From assembly GCF_018860385.1 (NCBI RefSeq), contig NZ_JAHKPH010000016.1, forward strand, positions 341,245-405,244: a stretch of DNA of 64,000 bases, written 5' to 3'. How positions within the stretch are numbered: the first letter of the stretch is position 1; the number at the start of each line of letters is the position of its first letter. The position numbers and the translations under genes were made by a program. Shown here in pieces: positions 42,815 to 53,524 of the stretch. Source of the stretch: Reinekea forsetii (GTDB lineage: Bacteria; Pseudomonadota; Gammaproteobacteria; Pseudomonadales; Natronospirillaceae). The notes beneath the pieces are model-generated. The model was not told the DNA's origin and did not search any database. It saw nothing but the letters and a program-made list of their open reading frames with translations.

Positions 42815-42912
42815 AGCAAAGTTTAGACAAGGTGATCCAATAACACTGTTTCAACGTAAATCGTTTGTATCAAGGATGTAAAACTGGGTTTTCTTTATAC
42901 GCCTAGCTACCT

Positions 42913-42954
42913 TATAATGTGTCATGAGATAGATTTCACACAACTCCTAGGAGG
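42913..42954 (+). promoter_or_regulatory. rpoH -10 box and palindromic Shine-Dalgarno
   Basis: TATAAT at 42913-42918 lies 46 bp before the rpoH start, without a clear -35. The perfect AGGAGG (42949-42954) is embedded in a 10-bp palindrome CTCCTAGGAG (42944-42953), which could hide the ribosome site by pairing in cis with nearby RNA or in dimers. rpoH translation is temperature-controlled in E. coli; whether this palindrome contributes here is inference. Confidence 0.45.
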
Positions 42955-42963
42955 ATTAACTGA

Positions 42964-43836
42964 GTGAAACTGAACAGTTCGGTACCAGCATTGGTATTAG
43001 ATTCCTTATCGCCAGGTCAGAATCTTGAAGCATATATTTCAACGGTCAACAGCTTCGAATTACTGACAGCCGAGGAAGAAAAAGAATTAGCAGAGCGTCT
43101 TTACTACGACGAAGACCTAGAATCTGCCCGTCGCTTGGTGCTTTCGCATCTTCGATTTGTCGTGCACATTGCAAAAAGCTATTCCGGCTATGGCCTCAAT
43201 CAAGGCGACCTTATCCAAGAAGGCAACGTAGGCTTAATGAAAGCCGTTCGTCGCTTTAACCCAGAAGTGGGTGTGCGCCTAGTGAGCTTTGCTGTGCATT
43301 GGATCAAAGCTGAAATTCATGAGTTTATTTTGCGCAACTGGCGCATCGTAAAAATTGCGACCACCAAAGCACAGCGTAAACTGTTCTTTAACCTTCGCAG
43401 CTCGAAGAAGCGTTTAGGTTGGTTAAATGACCAAGAAGCGCAAGATATTGCAGATACCTTAGGGGTCACCAAAAAAACCGTCTATGACATGGAAGGACGC
43501 CTAACATCTGGCGACCCAACATTCGACGGCATGCAAGACGATGACGATGAGGGCCCGGCTTTCCATCCATCTGACTACTTAATGAACAGTGCTGATGACC
43601 CTGCGTTGGCCGTTGAAAACGCCGATTACACTGATGATGCGAATGAGCAACTGTTTGCTGCCTTAGCCGATTTAGACGATCGCTCTAAAGACATCATTAA
43701 GCAACGTTGGTTAAGTGAAGAAAAAGCCACCTTGCATGAATTAGCCGACAAATACGGTGTTTCTGCTGAGCGAATTCGCCAGCTCGAAAAAAACGCCATG
43801 AATAAAGTAAAAAAGGTCATGTCGGTCGAGTTTTAA
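42964..43836 (+). CDS. rpoH: RNA polymerase sigma factor RpoH (sigma-32)
   Basis: Heat-shock sigma factor. The 290-residue protein has region 2 ([70 protein letters not shown]), the RpoH box QRKLFFNLR, and region 4 helix-turn-helix ([28 protein letters not shown]). The start is GTG 42964 with AGGAGG 9 nt upstream. It follows ftsX by 149 bp and has its own terminator. Confidence 0.97.
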   Translation: MKLNSSVPALVLDSLSPGQNLEAYISTVNSFELLTAEEEKELAERLYYDEDLESARRLVLSHLRFVVHIAKSYSGYGLNQGDLIQEGNVGLMKAVRRFNPEVGVRLVSFAVHWIKAEIHEFILRNWRIVKIATTKAQRKLFFNLRSSKKRLGWLNDQEAQDIADTLGVTKKTVYDMEGRLTSGDPTFDGMQDDDDEGPAFHPSDYLMNSADDPALAVENADYTDDANEQLFAALADLDDRSKDIIKQRWLSEEKATLHELADKYGVSAERIRQLEKNAMNKVKKVMSVEF

Positions 43837-43856
43837 ACCACGACACCCTTTACCAG

Positions 43857-43880
43857 AGCCGCTTAGTGCGGCTTTTTTTT
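43857..43880 (+). terminator. Terminator of rpoH
   Basis: AGCCGC and GCGGCT pair around TTAGT, followed by a run of eight T, 20 bp after the rpoH stop. Confidence 0.92.
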
Positions 43881-43912
43881 GGCCTAACAGAAGCGACTAC
43901 TGAGCCATTTAT

Positions 43913-44281
43913 ATGAATCGAACCACCATCATTATAGGCACCTTAATGTGTGCATTATCGGTCGCTTTGGGTGCTTTTGGCGCGCATGCTATTGCAGAAC
44001 ATGTAAGCCCTGCCCGATTAAACACTTGGCACACCGCTAGCCGCTACCTGATGACCCAAGGTTTGGGCTTATTAGGGTTAGCCTTGTTAGCAAAAACCTA
44101 CGCGGTATCAGTTAAACTCTCGGCTGTACTGCTCATGGCCGGCACGAGCCTGTTTAGCGCGGCTCTAATATTACTGGTACTGTTCGATCTACCTTGGCTT
44201 GGTGCCATTGCGCCAATAGGTGGCGTACTCATAATTATTGGCTGGCTCAGTGCAGCCCGAACCTTTTTTAAACGATTGTAA
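43913..44281 (+). CDS. DUF423 family small membrane protein
   Basis: Function unknown. The 122-residue protein has four predicted transmembrane helices. The family pattern is visible in [45 protein letters not shown] and a C-terminal [16 protein letters not shown]. It ends 13 bp before trmB and may be cotranscribed with it. The family is widespread in proteobacteria (E. coli YgdD). Confidence 0.88.
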   Translation: MNRTTIIIGTLMCALSVALGAFGAHAIAEHVSPARLNTWHTASRYLMTQGLGLLGLALLAKTYAVSVKLSAVLLMAGTSLFSAALILLVLFDLPWLGAIAPIGGVLIIIGWLSAARTFFKRL

Positions 44282-44294
44282 CTTGAGAACAAAC

Positions 44295-44999
44295 ATGACC
44301 GATTCGAATCCAGAACAGCCCATTCAGCGAAAAATCCGCAGTTTTGTCATGCGTGCAGCAAGAATGACCGATGGCCAAAAAAAGAGCTTAGATGAAAACT
44401 GGGCCAACTATGGTTTATCTCTGGCCGATGGTGCTCTTAATTTAGAGCAAACTTTTGGGCGACCATCCGATGTCGTCTTAGAAATTGGTTTTGGCATGGG
44501 TGATTCATTTGTCGATATGGCGATTGCGGCACCCGAAAAAGACTTTATTGGTATTGAGGTACATTTACCCGGTATCGGGCGAATGCTCAACCGCACTGAA
44601 AAAGAGCTAGTTAAGAACATTCGGTGCTACAAAGAAGATGCCGTTGAAATATTGCAAAACTGCATCGCAGATGGCTCGTTAGCTACCGTTCAATTATTCT
44701 TCCCTGACCCCTGGCATAAAAAACGCCACAATAAACGTCGCATTGTTCAGCCGGAATTTGCCCAGCTGGTTCGTCAAAAACTAAAAATAGGTGGCACCTT
44801 TCACATGGCCACCGATTGGGAGAATTACGCTGAGCATATGCTTGAGGTTATGGATGCGGCTGAAGGCTTTTCAAACACATCAGGGCAAGGTAACTATACC
44901 GACGGTCGTCCGCCGCATCGCCCGGTCACTAAATTTGAAAAGCGCGGTCAAAAGCTAGGTCACGGCGTTTGGGATCTAATTTACCAAAAGAACAACTAG
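44295..44999 (+). CDS. trmB: tRNA (guanine-46-N7)-methyltransferase
   Basis: Makes m7G46 in the variable loop of tRNAs. The 234-residue SAM enzyme has [32 protein letters not shown], the catalytic-region motif [19 protein letters not shown], and [12 protein letters not shown], followed by [20 protein letters not shown] 44295 gives the family N-terminus; the frame is open to 44238, which would overlap the DUF423 gene. Confidence 0.96.
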   Translation: MTDSNPEQPIQRKIRSFVMRAARMTDGQKKSLDENWANYGLSLADGALNLEQTFGRPSDVVLEIGFGMGDSFVDMAIAAPEKDFIGIEVHLPGIGRMLNRTEKELVKNIRCYKEDAVEILQNCIADGSLATVQLFFPDPWHKKRHNKRRIVQPEFAQLVRQKLKIGGTFHMATDWENYAEHMLEVMDAAEGFSNTSGQGNYTDGRPPHRPVTKFEKRGQKLGHGVWDLIYQKNN

Positions 45000-45002
45000 C
45001 CT

Positions 45003-45809
45003 TTAGGCCGCCTTGCGTGCCTTTCGCACACGCTCATAGGCGGTCTGGATTTCCTGAGTTTTCTCTTTGGCAATAGACATCATCTCTTCTGGCAGCCCTT
45101 TTGCAACCAGCTTATCTGGATGATGTTGGTTCATTAATCGACGGTAAGCCTTTTTCAACTCGGCATCAGATGAAGATGCGCTGACACCAAGTATTTGATA
45201 AGCGTTTGCTAATTGTGATTGGCTTGAACGTGGCTGCTGCTGGTGCTGGCCTTCGGCAAAGTGCAACTGAGCTCGAATACGCTGGTGAATAATTTCAAAT
45301 TGTATTCGGTTAATGCCTAAATAATTACTGATGGTTTGCAGTATGTTACGTTCGTTAACCGTAAGCTGACCATCGGAATAAGCCACCTGCAATTGCACTT
45401 CGAGAAATATTTGCGCCAAGGTGGCTCGCCGTCCAATGACATCGGCTAAGTCGGTTAATACGGTTTCAATGGAGAACTCAGGGGCTTTACCCTCATTAAA
45501 CAGGCTCATGGCTTCTAACCTTTGGCTTTCGGATAACCCCATTCGCGCCATCACATGCCGTGCTATTTCAATCTCTTGCTCACTGACGCGGCCATCGGCT
45601 TTGGCCACTTTTCCCATGACTAAAAACGTGGCTTGGAAGAAGGTTGTCTGTAAAACGCCTTTCGAGCCACCACCGATATCGCCCTGAGCACGCCTCGCCT
45701 GAGTTTTATCAAAGGCATTACCCAACAATATACCCAGTGCCGCTCCAACTGGGCCACCGAAATACAAGCCTAGGGCGGCTCCGATGAGTTTTCCTGTCCA
45801 ATTCAACAT
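45003..45809 (-). CDS. djlA: Co-chaperone DjlA
   Basis: Membrane-anchored DnaK co-chaperone. The 268-residue product has a glycine-rich N-terminal transmembrane segment (MLNWTGKLIGAALGLYFGG), a TerB-like helical domain (about 55-175) and a C-terminal J domain (about 205-268) with the HPD motif in RLMNQHHPDKLV. ATG 45809 aligns with E. coli DjlA (271 residues); the frame is open to 45848. Divergent from lptD, as in E. coli. Confidence 0.95.
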   Translation of the reverse strand: MLNWTGKLIGAALGLYFGGPVGAALGILLGNAFDKTQARRAQGDIGGGSKGVLQTTFFQATFLVMGKVAKADGRVSEQEIEIARHVMARMGLSESQRLEAMSLFNEGKAPEFSIETVLTDLADVIGRRATLAQIFLEVQLQVAYSDGQLTVNERNILQTISNYLGINRIQFEIIHQRIRAQLHFAEGQHQQQPRSSQSQLANAYQILGVSASSSDAELKKAYRRLMNQHHPDKLVAKGLPEEMMSIAKEKTQEIQTAYERVRKARKAA

Positions 45810-45958
45810 ACGTCTACTACCTAATTTACATCTTAAAAGTACTGACACGGCAAGATTAGTCGCCCTGCTTATATTTTACTAACGGATTACCCTGAAAAAC
45901 TGTGCGGCTGCTCCATAATTCGATAGAATCAAGGCTTTAATTTTAACCACGAAATACG

Positions 45959-48430
45959 TTGAAACTACTCTATCGCGTTTTAGCCACAGCAATCACATCT
46001 TACACCACCGTTAGCTATGCACAAACGGTGGTCGATCTGGATTGGGTCGATATCAATCAATTACCTGAGCAGGACTCGGCAAACATTGCGCCCTATTGCC
46101 CGGGAGGCTTCGTTTCGCCTGCATGGTCTAAAGCCGATGATACTAAAATTCACTATGATCGTGCTGAAGCTAAAGTTAATGGTTCGGGTGTATTTTATGG
46201 CAATGTAACGCTCAGTGCAGAAGATGTTCTCGCCCAAGCGAATCAGCTCACCTATAACCGACCCAACGAACAAGCCACTCTCGAAGGAGAGGCGCTTATC
46301 CGATTTGATAATTTTGCACTTTCCAGTGACCAAGCACAATTTAGCACTCAAAATTCTGAGGCCAGTGCAAACAACAGCATCTTCGTCATTCATTCCAACG
46401 ATATGCGCGGCAAGGCCGATACGTTAGGGCGAGATGATCGCTTCACCTATGCACAAAACGTAGCCCTAACTCGCTGCTCACCCAGTGACAACGCTTGGGC
46501 GCTTCAGTCGGCAAGCTTGACCATAGATAATGAAATGCGTTACGCCAAAGCATGGCACACGCAATTAAAAGTTAAAGGGGTTCCAGTTTTTTACTGGCCG
46601 TATGTTAGCTTCCCATTAGACGATCAGCGATTTACGGGGTTTTTAACACCTACCTTTGGATTTACACAGGGCGACCAGTTTCTGGGCGAGCTACGGCTGC
46701 CTTTTTACATGAATTTAGCCCCCAACTATGATGATACCCTAGCCTTGCATTATTTTGGCAATGAAGGCCTACTCTTCGATAACGAGTTTCGCTTTTTAAC
46801 GCCTAACCATAATGGCATAAACGATGTTTCGATATTAACGCTCCCAAAAGATCTTGACGACTCCGCCCAACAAGACATTCAGCGTTGGCAAGTAAAGCAT
46901 CAGCAATCTGGAAAACTGAGCCAAAATACGGTATACGATGTTACAGCTAACTGGGTAAGCGATGTTAACTTTGAGCAGGCTTTTGCCGCTGAAACCGAAG
47001 CAAAGCCTGAGCAAACACTTACGGCCAACTTAACTCACCGTTCGGGCGATTTTAAAAACACGCTTGCCATCGACTACAAACAGCCTGTCGCCGATAGTGC
47101 TGAAAGCTACCGCTTTAACAAAACCCATGCTTTGGCAACAACTCAAGTAGCTGATTGGCGTGGCAAACTCTATTATGAGCACCACTCACTGTTTGACGCA
47201 GACGCACGACCAGCCAGCGCCGCCCAAACCGAGCTTAAACGCCAGCCTGAAATCACACTTGAACACTCTGCGCGTTGGTTAGATTTTGTAAATACCGACA
47301 CACAAACACGCATGGCTTATTTTGATAGAGCGTTGAGCAACGAGTTAAAAAGCACACTCGATGAAAACGACGTGTCCCTTAACAATTCAACGCTACGCAG
47401 CCACGCTCAAATTGAGTTCACTAGCCCGATTATCGAAAACTGGGGCTATTTTAAACCCAGCATCACCGGTTATTACACGGCTTATAATACGGCAAATGAT
47501 TTGTTTGACGTATTTCCTACGGCCAATGCAGCCACAGACAAAAACCAAACAGACCGAACAGTTTGGCGGGCAACCTTTGACCAAGCATTAACTATCGAAA
47601 ACCCTGGTGAAAAAGTTGATACCGAAATCACACCTAGGCTGCACTACACTTATACACCGTTTGTCGAGCAGCCCCATGACGTGTTAGAAGACACAGAAGC
47701 GACCGATTACGCATTATTTCAAACATCAAGATTCAGCAGCATCGATCGCATAGGTGATATGAACCGCTTTTCAAGTAGTTTAACGAGCTCATTCATTTCT
47801 AGTGAAAACAACCGCACTTTGGCTACCTTAGCACTCGAAAAGGGCATGAAACTCAGCCAAGAACGTATCACACTCAATGAAGCGGCAACGGCAACCAACA
47901 CCCCTATTGAGTATTCTCCGTGGACGGTAAAAGCTGACGTTAAACCCAGTGACGCATTAACCGTTAGCAGCGAATGGGGCTTTGCACATCGCTCTCTAGA
48001 ACTGAAAGATTACAACGTTAATCTAAGTTACCAACCGGAAGGCCGCGTTTTTAGCAACTTACATTTAACCCAAGAAGGGAGTGAGCGAGAACTTGGGTTT
48101 GCAACCTACTTTCCGGTTCGCCAAAATATAGCCTTAATTGGCTATGCTATAGTCGAGAACAACGAAGAAGATTTTCAACTAGACGGCTATAAATTTAAAG
48201 AATTTGTTTACGGTGTAGACTACGACAGCTGCTGTTGGAACATTCGCTTAGCTGGGTATGACACCGCCGTGGACAACGATCAGAGCGATACTTTTTTTCC
48301 ACTTGAAACAAATCGAGGGGTGTATTTTGAATTCACCCTTAAAGGCTTAGGTGCAAGTTTTGGCACTATTGAAGACTTTTTAACGAATTTAAATATCGGG
48401 TACACCGGTAAAATGTTTAATTACAAATAG
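45959..48430 (+). CDS. lptD: LPS-assembly outer-membrane protein LptD
   Basis: Inserts lipopolysaccharide into the outer leaflet together with LptE. The 823-residue protein has a signal peptide (ending SYAQT), an OstA-type N-terminal domain (GSGVFYGNVTLSAEDVLAQANQLTYN, DTLGRDDRFTYAQNVALTRC) and a large beta-barrel. Four cysteines match the E. coli set: C47, C173 and the adjacent C758-C759, needed for interdomain disulfides. The start must be TTG 45959 or later, because a stop codon lies five codons upstream and no ATG or GTG starts the signal peptide. It heads the lptD-surA-pdxA-rsmA-apaH cluster. Confidence 0.95.
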   Translation: MKLLYRVLATAITSYTTVSYAQTVVDLDWVDINQLPEQDSANIAPYCPGGFVSPAWSKADDTKIHYDRAEAKVNGSGVFYGNVTLSAEDVLAQANQLTYNRPNEQATLEGEALIRFDNFALSSDQAQFSTQNSEASANNSIFVIHSNDMRGKADTLGRDDRFTYAQNVALTRCSPSDNAWALQSASLTIDNEMRYAKAWHTQLKVKGVPVFYWPYVSFPLDDQRFTGFLTPTFGFTQGDQFLGELRLPFYMNLAPNYDDTLALHYFGNEGLLFDNEFRFLTPNHNGINDVSILTLPKDLDDSAQQDIQRWQVKHQQSGKLSQNTVYDVTANWVSDVNFEQAFAAETEAKPEQTLTANLTHRSGDFKNTLAIDYKQPVADSAESYRFNKTHALATTQVADWRGKLYYEHHSLFDADARPASAAQTELKRQPEITLEHSARWLDFVNTDTQTRMAYFDRALSNELKSTLDENDVSLNNSTLRSHAQIEFTSPIIENWGYFKPSITGYYTAYNTANDLFDVFPTANAATDKNQTDRTVWRATFDQALTIENPGEKVDTEITPRLHYTYTPFVEQPHDVLEDTEATDYALFQTSRFSSIDRIGDMNRFSSSLTSSFISSENNRTLATLALEKGMKLSQERITLNEAATATNTPIEYSPWTVKADVKPSDALTVSSEWGFAHRSLELKDYNVNLSYQPEGRVFSNLHLTQEGSERELGFATYFPVRQNIALIGYAIVENNEEDFQLDGYKFKEFVYGVDYDSCCWNIRLAGYDTAVDNDQSDTFFPLETNRGVYFEFTLKGLGASFGTIEDFLTNLNIGYTGKMFNYK

Positions 48431-48447
48431 GTTTATTGGCCACTAAC

Positions 48448-49665
48448 ATGAAACAAACTTTAGTTAACTTTTGTGCAGCACCTTTGATTTTATTAGCAAG
48501 CGTCGTTGCTCATGCAGACACGTTAGATCGCATACGAGCTATCGCTAATGATGATATCGTGACTCAACTGGAACTCGACGCTCGCATCTCAAACGTAAAA
48601 ATGCAGTATCGAACAAACCCTAACGTTTTACCGGCCGATGCCATTTTAGAAAAACAAGTGCTCGATCAACTCGTACTTGAATCGCTGCAATACCAAATCG
48701 CCGACAGGATGAATTTAACCATTCCTCAAGCCAATATCGACAATGCCATCAACACCATTGCTCAACGTCAAAATGCAACCACAGAGCAATTACTTGCAGC
48801 GGTAAAAGCGCAGGGCCAAACCATTGCCTCTTTCCGTAGTCAAATATCCAAAGAGTTGTTGTTGAATGAAGTTCATCGGCGCGCCGTTGCGAGTTCAGTT
48901 TATGTATCTGAAGCCGAAGTAGAACGTTTTATAAATAGCCAGGCCGGTCAATCGCTACAAGACATTGAATACCAGCTTTATTACCGCCAATTCCCAGTTT
49001 CTGAGTTGGCACAAGCCCAAGCATTAACCGACAGCCTAAACCAAGGGCAATCTCTAAAACTTGACCCAAACGCTAAAGACTTAGGATTGCGACAGCTCGA
49101 TGCAGTTCCGACGGTATTTAAAACCTTAGTGCCTGTGCTTAAAGAGAACGAAGCCATTTTGATCGAAAAAGAAAATGCTGTTCACGTAGGGCAATTGATC
49201 AACAAAACCGACGCTCAGCAAGTAAACATTCAAGAATTTAATATTCGCCATATTTTAATAAAGTCCGATGCCTTGCTCGACGAAGCTTCGGCTAAAGCGG
49301 CCATCGAAAACTTGCGTAGCCAAATAGAGAACGGCGCTGATATGGCTGAATTAGCCGACCAATACAGTGACGACATTGGTACTCGCGGTGTAGGGGGGTC
49401 TTTGGGCTGGGCTACTTTAGACTCTTACGCTAAAGAGTTCGCAGCCGCCGCAAAGGTCTCAGACATTAATGCGCTGTCCCCCGTATTTAAAACGCAATTT
49501 GGATTCCATGTTCTTCGAGTAGAAGATAAGCGCACTCGTAACGTTGGCTTAGATGTATTGCGGAATCAAATTCGAAGCCAATTGCAAAATAGACGCTTCC
49601 AAGAAGCTATTCAACGCTGGCAAACTGAACTGCTGGCTGAATCTTTTATTGAGTACCGCCCATGA
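48448..49665 (+). CDS. surA: Periplasmic chaperone/peptidyl-prolyl isomerase SurA
   Basis: Escorts outer-membrane proteins, including LptD, to the BAM machine. The 405-residue product has a signal peptide cleaved near VVAHAD, the SurA N-terminal helical domain (about 25-165), a first parvulin domain that is short and divergent (about 170-265) and a good second parvulin domain ([20 protein letters not shown] through [12 protein letters not shown], about 275-370). E. coli SurA has 428 residues. ATG 48448 starts the signal peptide; an in-frame TTG at 48436 is less likely. The pdxA start overlaps its stop by 4 bp. Confidence 0.95.
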   Translation: MKQTLVNFCAAPLILLASVVAHADTLDRIRAIANDDIVTQLELDARISNVKMQYRTNPNVLPADAILEKQVLDQLVLESLQYQIADRMNLTIPQANIDNAINTIAQRQNATTEQLLAAVKAQGQTIASFRSQISKELLLNEVHRRAVASSVYVSEAEVERFINSQAGQSLQDIEYQLYYRQFPVSELAQAQALTDSLNQGQSLKLDPNAKDLGLRQLDAVPTVFKTLVPVLKENEAILIEKENAVHVGQLINKTDAQQVNIQEFNIRHILIKSDALLDEASAKAAIENLRSQIENGADMAELADQYSDDIGTRGVGGSLGWATLDSYAKEFAAAAKVSDINALSPVFKTQFGFHVLRVEDKRTRNVGLDVLRNQIRSQLQNRRFQEAIQRWQTELLAESFIEYRP

Positions 49666-50663
49666 TTCGGCCATTAGCGATTACTCCAGGTGAACCCGCC
49701 GGTATTGGTCCGGATGTTGTTTTGCAACTGGCTCATGCTGGCAGTGATATCTGTGTGGTCGCGTTTGCATCAGCAGAATTATTAGCCCGTCGCGCTGAAG
49801 CGCTGCAATTAAATATTACGTTAACCTTGGTTAGTATTGAGGATTTCGCCACACTAAGTGCCGCGAAGCCCGGAAACCTGTATGTGTATGACATTCCCTT
49901 GAAAACACACTGCAATGCGGGTGAGCTCTCAGCATTAAATGCCGCCTACGTATTAGAAACCTTAGACGCTGCTATTGATTGCGCTCAAAACCAACACGTA
50001 GCTGGCATCGTAACGGGCCCTGTACATAAAAGTATCATCAATGACGCTGGCTTATCTTTTACCGGCCACACGGAATACCTGCGTGATGCCTGCGGCGTTG
50101 AAGATGTTGTGATGATGTTGGCCACCGAAGGTTTGCGTGTGGCCTTAGTCACCACGCATTTACCGTTGGCAGACGTTCCTGCGGCTATAACGCCTGCAAA
50201 ACTGCATTCAACGATCGCAATATTATATGCGGCGTTGCAACAAGATTTCGGCTGCTCGCAACCAAAAATATTAGTATCGGGTTTGAATCCACACGCGGGT
50301 GAAGACGGTCACTTAGGGCGCGAAGAGATTGATACCATTATTCCGGCACTCGAAAAACTGAGAGCCATGAATATAAATTTAATCGGGCCACTGCCAGCCG
50401 ACACTCTTTTTCAACCGCACTATTTAGATGGCGCTGATGCCGTCTTGGCGATGTACCACGATCAAGGGCTGCCCGTATTAAAGTATAAAGGCTTTGGGAA
50501 CGCGGTAAACATTACACTGGGTCTACCCTTTATTCGAACTTCGGTAGATCACGGTACGGCCCTCGATTTAGCCGGCACCGGTCAAGCCAATACTGGCTCA
50601 CTTACAACTGCCCTGACCACGGCGTACACCATGGCTATGCACCGGGAGAAACGCTATGCATAA
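49662..50663 (+). CDS. pdxA: 4-hydroxythreonine-4-phosphate dehydrogenase
   Basis: NAD-dependent step of pyridoxal 5'-phosphate synthesis. The 333-residue protein starts with [17 protein letters not shown] and has the metal-binding histidines in [22 protein letters not shown] and [17 protein letters not shown], followed by [16 protein letters not shown]. Length is close to E. coli PdxA (329). It overlaps surA by 4 bp and rsmA by 8 bp. Confidence 0.97.
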   Translation: MIRPLAITPGEPAGIGPDVVLQLAHAGSDICVVAFASAELLARRAEALQLNITLTLVSIEDFATLSAAKPGNLYVYDIPLKTHCNAGELSALNAAYVLETLDAAIDCAQNQHVAGIVTGPVHKSIINDAGLSFTGHTEYLRDACGVEDVVMMLATEGLRVALVTTHLPLADVPAAITPAKLHSTIAILYAALQQDFGCSQPKILVSGLNPHAGEDGHLGREEIDTIIPALEKLRAMNINLIGPLPADTLFQPHYLDGADAVLAMYHDQGLPVLKYKGFGNAVNITLGLPFIRTSVDHGTALDLAGTGQANTGSLTTALTTAYTMAMHREKRYA

Positions 50664-51435
50664 AGCTCGTAAACGATTTGGACAAAACTTTCTCCATGAC
50701 TCTCATGTCATCGATAAAATCATCAGCAGCATTGCGCCCAAACCAGATCAGCATTTGGTAGAAATTGGGCCCGGTAGAGGCGCCATTACCGAGCCTTTGC
50801 TAGACGCAACGAACGGTCACTTAGATGTGATAGAACTTGATCGTGACTTAATCCCAATTTTGCGCGCTCAATTCTTCAACGCCCAGGCACTAACGATTCA
50901 CGAAGCCGACGCCATGCAGTTTGACTTTGCTGCATTACACACAGATGAGCGCCCGCTGCGTTTAGTAGGTAACTTACCCTACAACATTTCAACACCGCTG
51001 ATGTTTCACCTACTCAGTTACGCGCCCATTATTCAAGACATGCATTTTATGTTGCAAAAAGAAGTGGTTGAACGCCTATGCGCGGCACCGGGTGAAAAAG
51101 CCTATGGCCGTTTAGGCATAATGATGCAGTACCAGTGTCAAACACGCTATTTATTTACCGTACCTCCTGGCAGTTTTGATCCTGCGCCAAAAGTAGATTC
51201 AGCTATTGTGCGGTTAGAACCACGCAAAGAAATAAAGCACCCTGCAAAAGATTTCGCAACTTTTGAAAAAGTGGTCAAAGCAGCATTCGCTCAACGTCGT
51301 AAAACATTGCGCAATAATTTAAAAGGCATGGTCAACGACGAACAACTCAACTCTATCAATGTAGACCCAAGCGCACGAGCAGAAACGCTCAGCATTAAAA
51401 CCTTTGTCGATATCGCCAATGTAATCAGCGTATAG
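50656..51435 (+). CDS. rsmA: 16S rRNA dimethyladenosine transferase RsmA (KsgA)
   Basis: Dimethylates A1518 and A1519 of 16S rRNA. The 259-residue protein has [15 protein letters not shown] motif [15 protein letters not shown], acidic motif [12 protein letters not shown], and the catalytic NLPYNIS motif, with the C-terminal [15 protein letters not shown]. It overlaps pdxA by 8 bp and precedes apaH by 8 bp. Confidence 0.97.
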   Translation: MHKARKRFGQNFLHDSHVIDKIISSIAPKPDQHLVEIGPGRGAITEPLLDATNGHLDVIELDRDLIPILRAQFFNAQALTIHEADAMQFDFAALHTDERPLRLVGNLPYNISTPLMFHLLSYAPIIQDMHFMLQKEVVERLCAAPGEKAYGRLGIMMQYQCQTRYLFTVPPGSFDPAPKVDSAIVRLEPRKEIKHPAKDFATFEKVVKAAFAQRRKTLRNNLKGMVNDEQLNSINVDPSARAETLSIKTFVDIANVISV

Positions 51436-51443
51436 GAACCAGC

Positions 51444-52268
51444 ATGTCTTTGTATGCAGTGGGCGATCTTCAAGGGTGCTTAGACCCTTTGAAGATGCTT
51501 CTTGATCACGTGAATTTTGACCCCAGCGAAGATCATCTTTGGCTAACGGGCGATTTAGTGAATCGAGGACCAAACTCTGCCGGCTGTTTGAGGTTTGTGA
51601 GAGAGTTGGGCGACAGTGCTAGCACTGTTTTAGGGAATCATGATTTACACCTTTTAGCGATTCACGCGGGTGTAAAATCGACTAACAGCCCTGATATTTT
51701 AGACACCCTAGCATCGCCGACCATTAACGAAGATTTAGCTTGGTTGGTTCAACAACCTTTGTTAATTCAGGATTTTGAACGCAAACTTATTTTAACCCAC
51801 GCCGGCATTCCACCGTGCTGGTCAGATGCACAGGCGATTGCACTCGCTCAGGAAGCCGAAGCAATACTCCGTAACGAAAAGCAGCGCAGCGATTTTTTAA
51901 AGGTTATGTATGGCAATAGCCCAGACAGTTGGCACGATGAACTTAACGGGTTTGATCGTATACGATACGTGATCAACGCCTTCACTAGAATGCGATTTAC
52001 TGACTCACATGGCAAACTCAATTTTAGTCACAATGGCGTAGCAAGTAACGCACCCAATGGCATGAAGCCGTGGTTCGAATGGCCGATAAAGAGACAACAT
52101 ACGTTGGTTTTTGGGCATTGGGCCGCGTTAAGGGGCATAACCGGTAACGATGATGTATTGGCGCTCGATACCGGATACGTTTGGGGTAATGACATGACAA
52201 TGATGAACTTAGACAGTGGAGAACGCACCCACTGCAACAGCAACGGCTTGGTGTTTTATCAGGTATAG
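51444..52268 (+). CDS. apaH: Bis(5'-nucleosyl)-tetraphosphatase, symmetrical
   Basis: Hydrolyses Ap4A to two ADP and removes Np4-type RNA caps. The 274-residue metallophosphatase has YAVGDLQGCLDPL, LWLTGDLVNRGPNS, VLGNHDLHLLA, LTHAGIPPCW and a C-terminal FGHWAAL. Same position as in E. coli, after rsmA; apaG, which lies between them there, is missing here. Convergent with flgT. Confidence 0.96.
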   Translation: MSLYAVGDLQGCLDPLKMLLDHVNFDPSEDHLWLTGDLVNRGPNSAGCLRFVRELGDSASTVLGNHDLHLLAIHAGVKSTNSPDILDTLASPTINEDLAWLVQQPLLIQDFERKLILTHAGIPPCWSDAQAIALAQEAEAILRNEKQRSDFLKVMYGNSPDSWHDELNGFDRIRYVINAFTRMRFTDSHGKLNFSHNGVASNAPNGMKPWFEWPIKRQHTLVFGHWAALRGITGNDDVLALDTGYVWGNDMTMMNLDSGERTHCNSNGLVFYQV

Positions 52269-52275
52269 CGCCTAA

Positions 52276-53511
52276 TTACCAAGCCATGATGATGTCGTCC
52301 ATTTGCAGGTTCAGTCGATCAGCATCTATTGGTAGATCAGCCACTGCATAATAGGGCTGTACCTGCTTTACTTGCGCAACTAAACGAGTATCGGTAATTT
52401 GCCAAAAGCTTTCACCTTGACGATCAAATTTTTGGCTGGTTCGATAAACCGATAAATAATCGCCAGGTCGTAACCCACTTTCTGCTCCACTAGATATATA
52501 TATGCGCTTACCATTCACTTGAGCAATCGTCGCCATGAACGGCTGGCATTGAATGGTTTCTTGCAAGTCGGCCACGGCCTGGTTCAACATAATTCTTACT
52601 TGTTCACCATAGTTTGTTGAAAAGAACTTAGCTGTGCCAAAACCAACCTGGGCATTGTTACGTTCATTCCAAATTCCGTATGTGCGATACCGTGTCTGAA
52701 ATACCAAGGCACCTGAATAGCCATCATGTACAAATATATCGAGTACAAAATGACGAGTGCGTGAGGCTTTACTGATGCCAACTTTTTTTAACCACCCGTC
52801 CCAATTACTCGCTCTCGGAGCATCTGGATTTTCCATTGCCAAATCACGTATTACACCAGAAACAACAAACTGAACCCCTAAATCTTTCGCGGCCGTAACA
52901 GCGCGGGTTAATGTCATACGAGGTGAAATTTGCGTGGGTGCACTTTCAGAATTTGGGTACAGCGTCATGTAGTTAGCATTTAGAACACGCACGCCATTCA
53001 AACCGCTGAGATCATTCACTAGCAATGCGGCCAGTGATCGATCAACCGAGCCTAATCGCCCTAACGAAGTGTGTTCGGGGTGCTCCATGGGGAACCCCGT
53101 GACCGCTACCGATTTTCGAAAATGATTCGACATCACATTAGCGCACATTTTTTTAGGATCGACCTTCGCAAGAATCGAAACCTTATATAAATCGCCTTCA
53201 CGCGATTCACTCATAACTTGTACATCGGAAACTTTTGCAGAGCTGCTCACACGTAAGTAGTCGACCGTGAGATTACCCTGCTCCATAACCTGAGTGCTCT
53301 GAATATTTGATGCCCCTTGAAGAGAGGCGTTTTCGATGGCATTTCGCAACGCGCGCATCCGCGCGCTGTTTTCATCATTGAACTCAACCGGTGCAAAGCC
53401 TTGCGCTTCGACCATTCGTAGATCGGGCATGGAAGATTGCGCAGCAACACCTGCCGTTAGAACTACAAGCAAAGCGACAATCGTTTGAATGTGCATAAAA
53501 ATTTTCATCAC
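52276..53511 (-). CDS. flgT: Flagellar assembly protein T (FlgT)
   Basis: Periplasmic protein that builds the H-ring around the flagellar basal body in Vibrio-type sodium-driven flagella. The 411-residue product has a signal peptide (cleavage near GVAAQ), an N-terminal domain with VEAQGFAPVEFNDENSARMRALRNAIENA, a middle TolB-N-like domain (FRKSVAVTGFPMEHPEHTSLG, GVQFVVSGVIRDLA) and a C-terminal SH3-like domain (INGKRIYISSGAESGLRPGDYLSVYR, written approximately). Downstream of flgP with a 13-bp gap. No flgO is found beside it, although the three genes are adjacent in Vibrio. Confidence 0.85.
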   Translation of the reverse strand: MMKIFMHIQTIVALLVVLTAGVAAQSSMPDLRMVEAQGFAPVEFNDENSARMRALRNAIENASLQGASNIQSTQVMEQGNLTVDYLRVSSSAKVSDVQVMSESREGDLYKVSILAKVDPKKMCANVMSNHFRKSVAVTGFPMEHPEHTSLGRLGSVDRSLAALLVNDLSGLNGVRVLNANYMTLYPNSESAPTQISPRMTLTRAVTAAKDLGVQFVVSGVIRDLAMENPDAPRASNWDGWLKKVGISKASRTRHFVLDIFVHDGYSGALVFQTRYRTYGIWNERNNAQVGFGTAKFFSTNYGEQVRIMLNQAVADLQETIQCQPFMATIAQVNGKRIYISSGAESGLRPGDYLSVYRTSQKFDRQGESFWQITDTRLVAQVKQVQPYYAVADLPIDADRLNLQMDDIIMAW

Positions 53512-53524
53512 TCTGCCCTTACCA

